Assembly (NCBI GenBank): GCA_037953625.1
Contig: CM075656.1
Span: 90,105,001-90,169,000 of the forward strand
Length of the DNA stretch: 64,000 bases
Source of the DNA: Crotalaria pallida
Lineage: Eukaryota; Streptophyta; Magnoliopsida; Fabales; Fabaceae
Direction of reading: 5' to 3'
Each line of letters begins with the position of its first letter. Position 1 is the stretch's first letter. This document shows positions 21,849 through 32,187 of the stretch, in pieces. Under the pieces are notes generated by a model, which did no database searches, had not been told where the DNA came from, and saw only the letters and a list, made by a program, of their open reading frames with translations. The position numbers and the translations under genes were made by a program.

Positions 21849-22118
21849 TCATTTTTCATAAATTACTGTATTATCCCTGTCAAGGTTCGCAATGATTGCA
21901 GCATTGTTGTTTTCCCGATTATGATTGAATCTTAGCAACATCGATTGCATTATCTGTAATTGTCACTCCATCCGTTACGTTTTTATATTTAAATCGTAGG
22001 TTGTGAAGGTTAGGAAAAACAATTACTATTTGTGTTCATTATTATTCCATTTTTGGAGGATACATATAAAAGAGTTTTTTTAATTAATGTGTCTTAGGGT
22101 ATAGGTTAAAGAAACCTA
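21849..22118. other. Short intergenic spacer
   Basis: Nothing recognised except the 5' copy of the SINE target duplication (AAAGAAACCTA, 22108-22118). Confidence 0.45.
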
Positions 22119-22229
22119 TACAGTGTCCGCGTAAGACAGCTCAGTTGGTGGCTGGAGGGACACTTAGGATTTCTCCCTCCCCAAGGTCATGGGTTCTAGT
22201 CCCAGACCTGTCATGTAAACCAAAAAAAA
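22119..22229 (+). mobile_element. tRNA-derived SINE, family of 47457-47563
   Basis: AAAGAAACCTA at 22108-22118 and 22230-22240. Box A (AGCTCAGTTGGTGGC) and box B (GGGTTCTAGTCCC) are in order, followed by an A-run. About 90% similar by eye to the reverse-oriented copy at 47457-47563. Confidence 0.85.
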
Positions 22230-22240
22230 AAAGAAACCTA

Positions 22241-22514
22241 CTACCTCCGTCCCTAATTATAAGGCCCTCTTGGGAGATTCCACGTCTATTAAAAAGGTGG
22301 AATAATTTAGTTAATTATATTGGAAATGTGAACTTTTGACATGTATTTTCAAAATTACCCCTATTAATATTATTGAGAATATAAAAAGTGTTAAATAAAT
22401 AGGGGTGTTTGTTGAAAAAAAATAATTAATGCTCATTGAAAATTGGCAAAGGACCTTGTAAATAGGGACAAAATAAAAGTGTCAAGAGAGCATTATAATT
22501 AGGGATGGAGGGAG
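22241..22514. mobile_element. Stowaway MITE, 274 bp
   Basis: Ends CTACCTCCGTCCCTAATTAT and ATAATTAGGGATGGAGGGAG, with TA at 22239-22240 and 22515-22516. The left TA is the last two bases of the SINE target duplication. Same subfamily as 31063-31335. Confidence 0.9.
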
Positions 22515-22707
22515 TATTAGATAAGTTTGCAATAAAAACTAATGTAATTAATAAGCATAAATTTTATAAATGTGTCAATTATTAATATACAAACTTATCT
22601 AATATAAAAATCTCAACATGTGTTCTAAAATACAAATTAGAAAAGCCCTACATAAAAATATATTTTTTAATGATTTTTCATTATATTTAGGTTTTTAACA
22701 AATGCAC

Positions 22708-22883
22708 TATCAACGTGGGTTGATCAAGTGGTAACTCACTTGGTCTCGAGTTCGAACTTTGGGTATGGAGCAACCCCCACTGGGAGACCCCAACCGCTTA
22801 GTGCAAGCTCAGTTGGGTCGCACTAGATGAGTCGAATTCTGGGTAAACCAGATCTAGGTACTGGTTGGTGTAAAAACAAAAAA
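22708..22883 (+). mobile_element. tRNA-derived SINE with 11-bp target duplication
   Basis: AACAAATGCAC at 22697-22707 and 22884-22894. Box A-like GGTTGATCAAGTGGT, box B-like GAGTTCGAACTTTGG, tail ending GGTGTAAAAACAAAAAA. Relatives at 17168-17350 (minus) and 49405-49560 (plus). Confidence 0.85.
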
Positions 22884-22894
22884 AACAAATGCAC

Positions 22895-23552
22895 GAAAAA
22901 CACTTATAAGTATTTGCTTTAAGTCTTTTAGAGTCATATCACAAAGATTAAGAAGTATAATTAATAGTATATTTGTTTGACTTAAATTTGTGTGGTATTT
23001 TCTAACTATTTTATCCATGTACAATCTCTATAATTAATTGCATCTTTTATTACTAACTAACTACATATTTCTATTTCTACATATTTCTATTTCTAAATAA
23101 AGATAAAATGTTAAAAATAGTAGTTAATGACCGCTAGCTATCACATTTAAAAAACATGGCCTAACGCAACACATTACTGGTTTGTATTTTTCAAGATAAA
23201 GGTAAAAAAACAAAAGATAAAAATTAGTTGAAACTTGAAATTAAAGTAAACCTTTTCTTTTTATCTTTGACTGATCAGTTTTGTATATTTCTTTCAAGGA
23301 TTTTTTTTATGTACGAGTTGTTAAATAGTTCTAAGGATTTCTACAAAGTAAACAAAAATGAAACACAATATTTATTTTTCCCTCCATATAAGAATTTCTC
23401 ACTCTTGAAATCATGCTAAATTGCTAATAAATTGGACTAGTACAAAAGATCGGTGCACTTTGAAAAATCAAAAGCCATGCAGGCAAGATAGCTAGTGAAA
23501 ATATTCTGATAGTTATAACTGGCAGCAGCACTCACATACAGAGGTAAAAGAT
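22895..23552. other. Intergenic, probably includes the SPL 3' end
   Basis: No additional gene. The SPL transcript must run past the miR156 site at 23553-23572, so its polyadenylation site lies somewhere in this stretch. The exact site cannot be placed. Confidence 0.4.
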
Positions 23553-23572
23553 TGACAGAAGAGAGAGAGCAT
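23553..23572 (-). promoter_or_regulatory. miR156/157 target site in SPL 3' UTR
   Basis: Read on the minus strand (mRNA sense), the 20 bases start ATGCTCTCTC and end TTCTGTCA. They pair with miR156 with two mismatches (site positions 1 and 7). The site lies 97 nt past the stop codon. A miR156 site in the 3' UTR is the known arrangement in SPL3/4/5-type genes. Confidence 0.9.
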
Positions 23573-23668
23573 CTCATTGACCAATAATAACATGATGACT
23601 TTGATCAAATATTAAGGATTCATGAGATACTTTATTCCAATAATATCATGTGCTGCTTGCCTCAGTGT

Positions 23669-26600
23669 TCAATGAAATCCTTCTCCGTGATAGTCAGTTG
23701 CATTTTTGCGACGCCTCTCATTATGCCCAGCCAAACGCCTCCTACAACTCCTTTTTGAGTCATCAAATTCTGACAGCTCATGGAACCTGAAAAACCAAAT
23801 TAATTCCACAGCAAAATTAGTTGCCATGGGAAATTTTCTAGACTCAATTTTGATCCTACATATGTAGAACATCATATGTTTCTTGGTTGATTTAGTTTAT
23901 AATTTCTAATTTAAGAGGGCAGATTAGAAGTTCCAACCTGATTTAGCATGTAAAAATACTAGCTAGTTTTCAACTTATTTGATAGATAATACTTTGTTCA
24001 TTTGGTAAAAAAAGTTCTAGTACAGTGATTTGATTAATAAAAAACAAATGAAATTAGTAATTTTTCAAAGCTAACTTTAAAAAAATTACTTCATTTAAAT
24101 TCCTAAATATTGGGAGCCGTCAATATATAATTGCTCTATCATTGTTTACCAAAAAAAATAATTGCTCTATTATTTTTACCCGCATTTTTTTTAGCAAATG
24201 ACAATCTTTACCTCCAACCCAATATTCTTTTTTTTTGTTTTATTGGATATTCTCAGGCTCAGGCTCGGTCATAACCTATCTTGGATCCTAGGGCAAAATT
24301 TTTTTTGGGCCCCACTGAAAAAAATTATTAAAAATAAATCAATCAAAACACTATATATTTATATATTTAATTAATTAAAGCAGTGATAACAATCACTAAT
24401 AAAAATAGGTATTATATAAAATAGAGTTGAAACAAAATAAAAAAATTTATTAATTAAATAGGTAATTAAAATCGTTTTCATGTTACTTCTTCCGTCTTTG
24501 TATATAATATCCTTTTGGTTGAATTCACGTTCATTACTAAAGTTGGTTAAGTTAGTTAATTGTATTGAAAACATGAACATTTGATATTTTTTTTCAAAAC
24601 TATCCTTATAATTATTATTGAGAATCTAAAAATTGTTGAGTAAATATGGGTGTTAGTGGAAAAAAGTACATAATTGTCATTGAAAATTTGTATTAGGTCT
24701 TATAAATAAGGACAAAATAAAATTATCAAAATGATGTTATATTTAGGGACAAAGGGAGTAAGTTATAAAAATAAAGTTCATAAGTTAACCTATTTATAAG
24801 TCAAGTGAGCAAATAAAAAAATAAATTAAAATATTATGCTAAAATATTAATAATTGAAAGATAAAAATATGCAACTATTAATTTTTTTTAAGTATAAATA
24901 CTATTAAAAAAAATTATGGAGCCCCTAAAATTTTTGGGCCCTGGGCGGTCGCTCTCGATACCCACCTCCAGAGCCAGGCTTGGATATTCTCCTATCCTAT
25001 TATTAGGATAAATAGGATAGAAAATTAATCTTTTTGTTGTAGTTAGGCTATTCTTCCCCCAACTAATATTTTCATAAGGAATCTAACTTGACTCTTCCAC
25101 AAAATTGTTATGTGCCTCTATGCCAACATCCTTGTTGGCATCTCTAACCCAATAGTATAATAATACATTTTTATTTTTTAAATAATCTAACAATTTTGTA
25201 GCTAGTTGTTCAATTATTTTTGTCCGACAACTTTAATTCAATAAAAATTATCATATCATCTTATCACCTACATAAGCTAGTTTTGTTAAAAAAAATAAAA
25301 AAATAATAATAAAAAAAATTAAAAAATCTTACTTCACACAACTACCAACTAATTTAAATCTACCTTATCACTACTTGATGAGGAGAAGGAATTATTGAAT
25401 GTTTTTATGGAACAACTTCCACTTTTAAAAGAAATCATTCTTGACCATGCATACATCATAACTTCTATGACAAATTTGAAAGATTTTGATTCTTGATATT
25501 CCCATTGTTCTAAATAAATATTTTCAACACAATATGATGAGATTGTGCATAGTTTCACATTTCAATTCTAAATGAGCATGTTAGATAGATAGAGTTGGTT
25601 CTTGACATAAAGTACCACCAACTTACTCTCTATAAGAAATTGTGTCTATTGTGTTGAAGATTGTGAGTTATCCTAAATCATGCAACAAAGTTGTTGATAG
25701 ATCGAGGATGGTTTGAAAGTTACTCCTAATTCGCCATGTCCAATCCATGGAGATAATCTATTGAAGAAAGAAAAAGAAACCAAATAACACCTTCGATGGT
25801 GTTGTCAACTTCATGAATGTAAATCAGAGCAATGTTTATTGAACTTTAAAACAAGAACACCATACGTTGCTGTCTTTCTGTTGTTGTTGTTGGTTTTTGT
25901 TTATTTTTTTTGTACTTTAAAAATACTTGAATAAAAAAAAAAGATATAAATATATAAGTTGTCAAATATAATATTTCATATTATAAAGTTCTTAAAATCA
26001 TAAGTTTTTTCCAGGCCTAAGTGATCAGTAATCACTGTATAGTAGTGGAATAAATAATGGAATGTCCATATATATTTGGCTTTATGGTAAATTAAATGAC
26101 ATTCAGAATAATGTTTTAGTATTATGATCTTTGAAGGCAGATGAGTCTCTGTCTTACTACAATTTGTGGGACATCTATGAATAGATCGTACAACATCAGT
26201 GCATGATATAAGGGCAAATGGAATTGAATTTAAGATGGTTTTTTGTAATATAAATAACCAAAATGCCCAAAATATGTAATCAGGGTAATGTAATATTAAT
26301 AATAATCCTGTATCTTTTGATTTTTCCATTTGATAAATCTTTCGAGAAATTAAACTAAAGCAATATCTTTCACTAGTAGTAGAGTCATTTATGGCGAGCT
26401 AGCAAGTTAATTATTGTGCCTTTCCCAGGGGAAAATTACCAATTTTTTTCTTAGTTAAACACAATTAAGTAGTCTACATACATCCCATTCATATGAATTT
26501 CACCCGATCGAGTAGACCCTATAGCTAGGGCTGGTTGAAAAATCAAAGCAAAGTACATATAATTAACACCATCCTATAACCAAACCTTTCCCTGAGTCAT

Positions 26601-27554
26601 TTCACATCAAATTAAAGATTAGATTTCAAGAAGATATTATAGTATGCGGTTAAATTATGTTTACCATCCATCACTACAGAAATTTGATGGATGCAACTAC
26701 AATTAATTATGGTCACAATTGTAGATCACAATTCAAAACTCGAAACTAAACTTTATCAACAAAAAGAGATGCAAATATTGTGACTAATTCAAACACATAT
26801 GCACAAAAGAAGAAGAAGCTATTTAAATTGTAAATCGCAATTCAAATCTCTGAAACTGAACTTCATCAACAAAAATAATGCAAATATTGTGATCAATTCA
26901 CACACACAAAAGAAGAAAAAGTTATTTAAATTGTAAATCGCAATTCACAATCCTGAAGTTGAATTTCATCGATTAATAGAAATGTAAATACTTTGACTAA
27001 TTCACACATAGAAAAAAAAGGAAGCTATTTAAATTATAGACCGCATTTCAAAACCCTGAAACTGAACTTCATCGATAAAAAAAAATGTGAATATTGTGAC
27101 TAATTCTCAGACTCATAAGAAGAATAGAAGAAGAAGAAGAAGAAGAGCAGCTATTTATTTAAGAAAAAAAAAAAAGATTAGGGTTTGTCAACCTGCTACA
27201 TTGCTGGCAAAACCTTTGCTGCTGATCTGCTATGAGTACAGCAGGAGCTTTGGCATGGTACTCACAGACCTTGTGCCTCCTGTGATACTGCTTAGCATCA
27301 CTCAGATCAGCTTTGCAACTATCCACCTGGCAAGAAGGTGGCACTGACCCTCCAGCTTTGGTCCCTCTTTTGCTGCTATAGAGATCTGTCACCACCACCC
27401 TCTTCTTACTCCTTCCATGATCTTCTCCATAACTACTCATCATCTCACTTACCACCACTTCCTCTTCCTCTTCCTCTTCCTCCTCCTCTTCTTCTTCCTC
27501 ATCTTCATCCCTGTACTCCAAGGTTCTCTTTCCCTCTGCCCAGTTTCCATCCAT
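23669..27554 (-). CDS. SBP-box transcription factor, SPL3/4/5 type
   Basis: A nuclear DNA-binding regulator of the juvenile-to-adult and flowering transition in known relatives. Exon 1 is 27193-27554 and exon 2 is 23669-23786, with a 3406-bp intron (GT at 27192-27191, AG at 23788-23787). The join restores [13 protein letters not shown], the usual position of the SBP intron. The product is 159 residues. Residues 16-32 are almost all Glu/Asp. The SBP domain covers about 74-149, with the first zinc site C75, C80, H/C of [11 protein letters not shown], the second CQQC...H...C, and nuclear signal [17 protein letters not shown]. The short length, single intron and 3' UTR miR156 site indicate the SPL3/4/5 clade, but I cannot choose one member. 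The intron is unusually long and filled with transposons and a tandem array. Confidence 0.95.
24254..24982 (+). mobile_element. hAT-type MITE carrying a Stowaway (composite), copy 2
   Basis: An 8-bp perfect duplication GATATTCT at 24246-24253 and 24983-24990. Ends CAGGCTCAGGCTCGG and, on the other strand, CAAGCCTGGCTCTGG. Homologous end to end, in opposite orientation, to 12711-13416. Shared blocks include the GGGCCCC-rich ends and TTATAAGTCAAGTGAGCAAAT. Confidence 0.85.
24486..24759. mobile_element. Stowaway MITE nested in hAT MITE, copy 2
   Basis: Ends CTTCTTCCGTCTTTGTATAT and TATTTAGGGACAAAGGGAG, with TA on both sides. The host sequence just before it (TTTTCATGTTAC) is the same as beside the nested Stowaway in copy 1. 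Confidence 0.85.
26690..27150. repeat. Tandem array of a ~105-bp unit in SPL intron
   Basis: Four diverged units, recognised by (G)TAAATCGCAATTCAAA..CTGAAACTGAACTTCATC..AATATTGTGACTAATTC, start near 26710, 26829, 26931 and 27036. The array ends in AGAAGAAGAAG repeats, about 40 bp from the exon 1 donor site. Confidence 0.8.
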
Positions 27555-27838
27555 GAGTTCAGGAAAATTAAAGCAGAAGCAAACAAGAAGAGAGAAAGAG
27601 AATTATTATTGGAAGAAGGCTATGAAGAAGTCAAGGAGAAGAAGACCATAAAACCTTGATATAAATAGAAAAACTAGAAGTGCAAGTGAATAGAATGTGA
27701 CAAAATGGGTGAGGACCACATAGGGGTCTCTCCATTTATTGGTTGCAAACATGAGAAGGGTAGCAATTAATAGTGAAAGCTCCAAAACTTTGAAGGAAAA
27801 TATTTTTTTTACACCAAAATTTCAACGTTAATATGTTA
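27555..27838 (-). promoter_or_regulatory. SPL 5' UTR and proximal promoter
   Basis: On the minus strand a TATA-like TATTTATATC is at about 27659-27668, roughly 105 bp before the ATG. The leader is rich in CTTCTT/CTCTTT. A Stowaway-type MITE begins at 27839. Confidence 0.5.
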
Positions 27839-28126
27839 CTCTTTCCGGCTTGAATTATAAGCAACTTTAACTAATTTTACGCTTATTAAGGAGGTTAGTT
27901 GATTGTATTTAATTTTCTCAAATTTATAAAAAATAGAGGTATTTTAGGAAATTAAAGTAGTATTAGGAATTAAACAAAAATTAAATAAGATAACAATTTT
28001 CTATAGATGTTGTAGGAAAGTGACATTGAGAATGAAACAAAATTTAATAAAGTTAGTTAATTTTGCTTATATTTTAAACCAAGAGAAGTATGTTTTTTTG
28101 TTGCTTATAATTCGAGCCGGAGAGAG
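27839..28126. mobile_element. Stowaway-type MITE, 288 bp
   Basis: Ends CTTTCCGGCTTGAATTATAA and TTATAATTCGAGCCGGAGAG, with TA at 27837-27838 and 28127-28128. Same subfamily as 33540-33821. It lies about 285 bp upstream of the SPL start codon. Confidence 0.85.
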
Positions 28127-28805
28127 TACCATATGTAATTATTAACGCTTTCTATGGAATAATTTTATTTTTTTTTATAAAAAAATATGGTATCATTGGA
28201 TCTCTCTCTTATGTATTTTTTTTTAATGTGAATTTTTTCTTATAAGAAATAATATGGTATCATAAAAAAAATATGGTACCATTTAATTTTTTTTTTAATG
28301 TGACTTGGGATAAAATTTACTCAAAAGAGAAAAAAGTAGGCGAGAAAAAAATAGATATGTATCGTAATACATACTGTGTTAAAATTTTGGTATAAAAATA
28401 ATGAAGATGAAACTTAAAAGCACTAAAGCACTGCTACGTTTTGTTAGGTATATACAGTAGAGTAGTCGACCAAGCGATTATATTCTCACTTTGCTTTCCT
28501 TTGGATTTTTGTTACACAAGAATTTTCTAAAGAAAATGACAGATTAATGAGTGGGTTTACACTGATTCCTTTCAATTTGGTAAAAAGATGTTTCCTTATT
28601 TAGTGACCCTCAACCATCCGAACCCAACCACTAATTGAAGCCTCTTAGTTTCCTTTGATGGCATTTGCTATCGAATAATAATATTTTTTTCTTTTATTTA
28701 TAAATCATACTTAATCATATTATACAAATTAAAAAGTGTAGTTACATTTCTTTAAATTTTTAAAAATGTATTTTAAAATTATAATTTTAGGGAGTTACTA
28801 ATATA
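28127..28805. other. AT-rich intergenic DNA, no gene seen
   Basis: A repeated ATATGGTATCAT/AATATGGTACCAT motif occurs near 28186-28281. Nothing else recognised. Confidence 0.4.
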
Positions 28806-29030
28806 AAATCTAAATTTGGATGGTTGTTATGCAATCCTTTGTTGAACTAATCAGAATTTGTCACCTAATACATGTATGTCATGTCATTAGGTGACATGAC
28901 ATTAAAAACTAGTTTTTAATGTCGGACTAAATTGCAAAAAATACTACTTTAAGCAATGATATGACATTAGGTGACAAATTTTTGTTAGTTTAACAAAGGG
29001 TTGCTATGCAACCACCCAAATTTAGATTGC
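28806..29030. mobile_element. MITE with TGCAA(C/T)C-type inverted ends
   Basis: AATCTAAATTTGGATGGTTG at the left matches the complement of the right end (AATCTAAATTTGGGTGGTTG), followed on both sides by GCAATCCTTTGTT / GCAACCCTTTGTT. Related to 54822-55004. The centre includes CACCTAATACATG/ CATTAGGTGACA repeats. Confidence 0.75.
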
Positions 29031-29556
29031 ATGATAGAAATATTCATGATTTTATAATCTTAACTTGCATCATAAAATTCACAAATATATTGTTTCACAT
29101 TAATGAATAATGGATAAATAAATAAAAGAAAAGATTAATAAATGTCTCCTAATGTGACTTATAAATAAAAACCAAAAAATATAGTATACTGAGTTTTTAT
29201 ATTGAGTTCTCATGTATACATATGTGTTTTGATTTATGAAAAAAAAATTAATATGGAAATGATATACTAGATAGTATTTATTATTTATTAATTTAGGACT
29301 AAACTTTTAAGACCATCGAGCATAGCATCTATACAGGTTCGGGGCAAAAAAATTCGAGTAAAAGAATGACTGCATGGATTCGTAGCAAGTTAAATTTTAA
29401 ATAAGATATGATGACTTTCAATAATCTGACATTTATTTGGAAAACTTTTAAATATATATATAAAATTTTCTTAACCTCAACTTATAAGCTTAGAAAAGAG
29501 AATCTAAAAGAGGATGTGTTTTAGTTAAAAAAAATAAATATAAAAATATTTTTTTT
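29031..29556. other. AT-rich intergenic DNA, no gene seen
   Basis: No features recognised. Confidence 0.4.
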
Positions 29557-29646
29557 TTGTCCGAATTCCTTGCGGAACCACCGGTATTCCAAGAGTATCC
29601 TTAATACCAGAGAGCCCTTGAGACTAATCCGGATCGAGCTGCAACA
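29557..29646 (-). mobile_element. Truncated SINE fragment, family of 47984-48199
   Basis: A T-run, then GTATTCCAAGAGTATCCTTA and CCCTTGAGACTAATC match the tail half of that family. The tRNA-like head is missing and the fragment meets a Stowaway at 29649. Confidence 0.6.
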
Positions 29647-29648
29647 TA

Positions 29649-29998
29649 CTCCCTCCGTTTCACAATGTTTGTCCTTTTAGACTTTTTTCCTTGTTTCACA
29701 ATGTTTGGCCTTTTACATTTTCAATACACAAACATATTTTTTTTTCCAATATTAACCTTTCATTCAATCATTTCTCTTACTCCTCATTAATTCTACTTTT
29801 ATCATCTCTCTCATCTCTAAACCACTATACATTAATTAATGGACACACTTACTAATAAAAATTAAATACTATTACAATTTTCAATAAGGATTAAATAGGG
29901 GCATTTTAGACAAATTATACATAATACTTACAATAATTAATACTTTCTTAATCTGTGTGCCCAGACCTAAAAGGCCAAACATTGTGAAACGGAGGGAG
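29649..29998. mobile_element. Stowaway MITE, 350 bp
   Basis: TA at 29647-29648 and 29999-30000. Ends CTCCCTCCGTTTCACAATGT and ACATTGTGAAACGGAGGGAG are inverted over at least 20 bp. The TTTCACAATGTTTG motif is repeated about 42 bp inside the left end, a subterminal duplication like that of the mariner element. Confidence 0.9.
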
Positions 29999-30000
29999 TA

Positions 30001-31040
30001 ATATTTTTAATCGAAAAATGTTTCATCATAAGAATAAAAATATTATGTTGTTGAGTGATAAGAAGTAAAGTATTATATTAAATATTTGTAAATTAGAAAT
30101 GCTACATGGAAAACAATTTTCTTAAAAAAAACATTAGTATTAATAAAATAAATAGGATGTTATGACAAAATCAGAATAAAATTCAAAATCAATTTTTTAC
30201 TCTTTTCGATCTCAAGTATAATTAGAAAAACCAACTTCCAATTATTAAAGAAGTTAATTAGTTGAGTGCATTTAATTTTCTCGAAATTATAAAAGAAACA
30301 AAAAGTAAATTATGCAATTATTTTATTGAGATATTTTAGGAATAATTGTATTAATAATAAAAAATTAATTATGTTTTACTTACATTTGATATCACTAATG
30401 GAGTGTTTTTATTTGCTTACTTCCTTCGGTTTGAAATATAATAAAAAATACTAATTTCACATTTATCAAGGAAGTAAGTTGATACTAATATTTAACTTTA
30501 TCAAATTTATATAAAAAAAAGGAGATATTTTATAAAAGTATTATTGTGAATGAAATAAAAATTAAGTAAAATAATAATTTTTTATTGATCTTTTAGTAAA
30601 ATAGTATTGAAAATAAAGCAAAATTTAAAACAATTAATTAATTTTAGTTATATTTTAAATTAAGAAAAATGTGTTTTTTTCTTTATATTTCAAACCCAAT
30701 AAAATATATTTGAGACTAGAGGGAGAGGGAGTATTTAAAAAGGAAATCATGGCAAGTTGAAGGCCTTACCTTACCTTTTGTGGCGGCTCTTGCCGTTAAT
30801 TGGTGGTTTAAATTTATTCAAAGAAATAAAATTAAACAATGGTTCTTTCAAATATCCAATCTCGTTCAAGACATGAAACCAAACAGGCGACATAAATAAA
30901 GATGGAAAAACAACCACTGATATCAATGCATGGTTTATATATTGTCTTCCACAAATATTTTCGCTTAAGATGATAATAAAATTAAGGTCTTTGTTAACAA
31001 GTGCCCTAACAACTGTCTTTAGGATATTAGTTAAGGTTAT
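30001..31040. other. Intergenic, with one decayed Stowaway-like MITE
   Basis: About 30419-30731 starts CTTCCTTCGGTTTGAAATAT and ends ACTAGAGGGAGAGGGAG before TA. A second decayed relative may lie at about 30200-30400. No gene. Confidence 0.45.
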
Positions 31041-31600
31041 TACTCCCTTTGTTTCATATGTACTCCCTCCGTCCCTAATTATAAAGCCCTCTTGACACTT
31101 TTATTTTGTTCCTATTTATAAAGCCCTTTACCAATTTTCAATGAGCATTAATTACTTTTTTCCACAAACACCCCTATTTATTTAACACTTTTTAGATTTT
31201 CAATAATATTAATAAAGGTAATTTTGAAAATACATATCAAAAGTTCACATTTCCAATACAATTAACTAAATTATTCCACTTTTTTAATGGACGTGAAATC
31301 TCCCAAAAGGGTTTTATAATTAGGGACGGAGGGAGTAATGTTTATAGAATCTTTGTTTCATGTTTCATATGTATTGTTCTTTTACAAAATTCAATACATA
31401 ATTAATGTTATTTTTCCCAACACACCCTATTTATTACACTATCTTTTTCACTTTCAATATATTTCTCTTTCTTCAATAATGATTACATAGAGACATTATA
31501 GTCGAAATACACAAAATTCTTACATCATTTAACCATTTCTTAAAACTCGTGCATAACCTTAAAACATACTACTACATGTGAAACACAGGAAATAGTATTG
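31041..31600. mobile_element. Older Stowaway-like MITE split by a newer one
   Basis: CTCCCTTTGTTTCATATG begins the outer element at 31043. The inner Stowaway (31063-31335) interrupts it. The outer one resumes after the TA and ends near ACATGTGAAACACAGGAAATAG at about 31600. Confidence 0.55.
31063..31335. mobile_element. Stowaway MITE, 273 bp, nested
   Basis: TA at 31061-31062 and 31336-31337. Ends CTCCCTCCGTCCCTAATTAT and ATAATTAGGGACGGAGGGAG are exact inverted repeats over 20 bp. Close relative of 22241-22514. Confidence 0.92.
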
Positions 31601-31940
31601 AAAAATAAATCATAAGTGAACATTTTTCCATGTTTTTGGAATATAAAAAACTACACATTTTCATGCATTTTCACTGTATTTAGCTTCTTAGCAAGTACCC
31701 TTAATATTTGCCTAATAGATTTTGGTATGTTATTTTTAAAATACCATTTTAATAATCATTGTACATAATTGTTTCTCTTATTTGATTGATGCACCTTTTA
31801 AATGATTTGTCTCTTACATTTCCTATTGCATAGGAAAATAGGAAAACAAAAACAAAAAAAAGTGAAATTCTCTTTTTAATAAAAACCATATTCCATGAAG
31901 GGGCAATTTCGAAATTTTTTTTGGAAAAGATCTTATATTA

Positions 31941-32187
31941 CCTTCCGTCCTATAAGGATTGGTTAAAAAATTCAAAAGTCAAAATATTAAGGAGACATGC
32001 ATTTAATTATTTGCCTAACACATCAACCAATTATCAAACAATTAATTTAATGTATTTTGCATAGATCAACCAATCACAAATTCACAATTCAAAGTTTACA
32101 ATTTCTAAATTTTTCATTAACTATTTTAACTATAGTTTGAGAGAAAAAATGTAATAATTTTTTACTATCTTTGTGAGACGGAGGGAG
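31941..32187. mobile_element. Decayed Stowaway MITE
   Basis: Left end ACCTTCCGTCCTATAAGGAT, right end CTATCTTTGTGAGACGGAGGGAG. The interior (CATCAACCAATTATC, ATGCATTTAATTATTTG) resembles 5108-5346 and 36506-36744. Confidence 0.6.

Larger units (their letters stand above)
23787..27192 (-). other. 3.4-kb SPL intron
   Basis: Bounded by GT and AG on the minus strand. It contains the composite hAT/Stowaway MITE (24254-24982), a tandem repeat array (about 26690-27150), and otherwise AT-rich sequence without coding support. Open frames at 25349-25558 and 25976-26329 have no recognisable protein. Confidence 0.9.

Noticed and set aside
23553..23572. Plus-strand miR156-like sequence as a microRNA gene
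   Set aside because: No hairpin partner is seen nearby. As a target site in the SPL 3' UTR it is fully explained.
27159..27554. Single-exon SBP protein ending [10 protein letters not shown]
   Set aside because: The tail after CQQCSR is intronic. The donor at 27192 and acceptor at 23787 restore the standard SBP domain.
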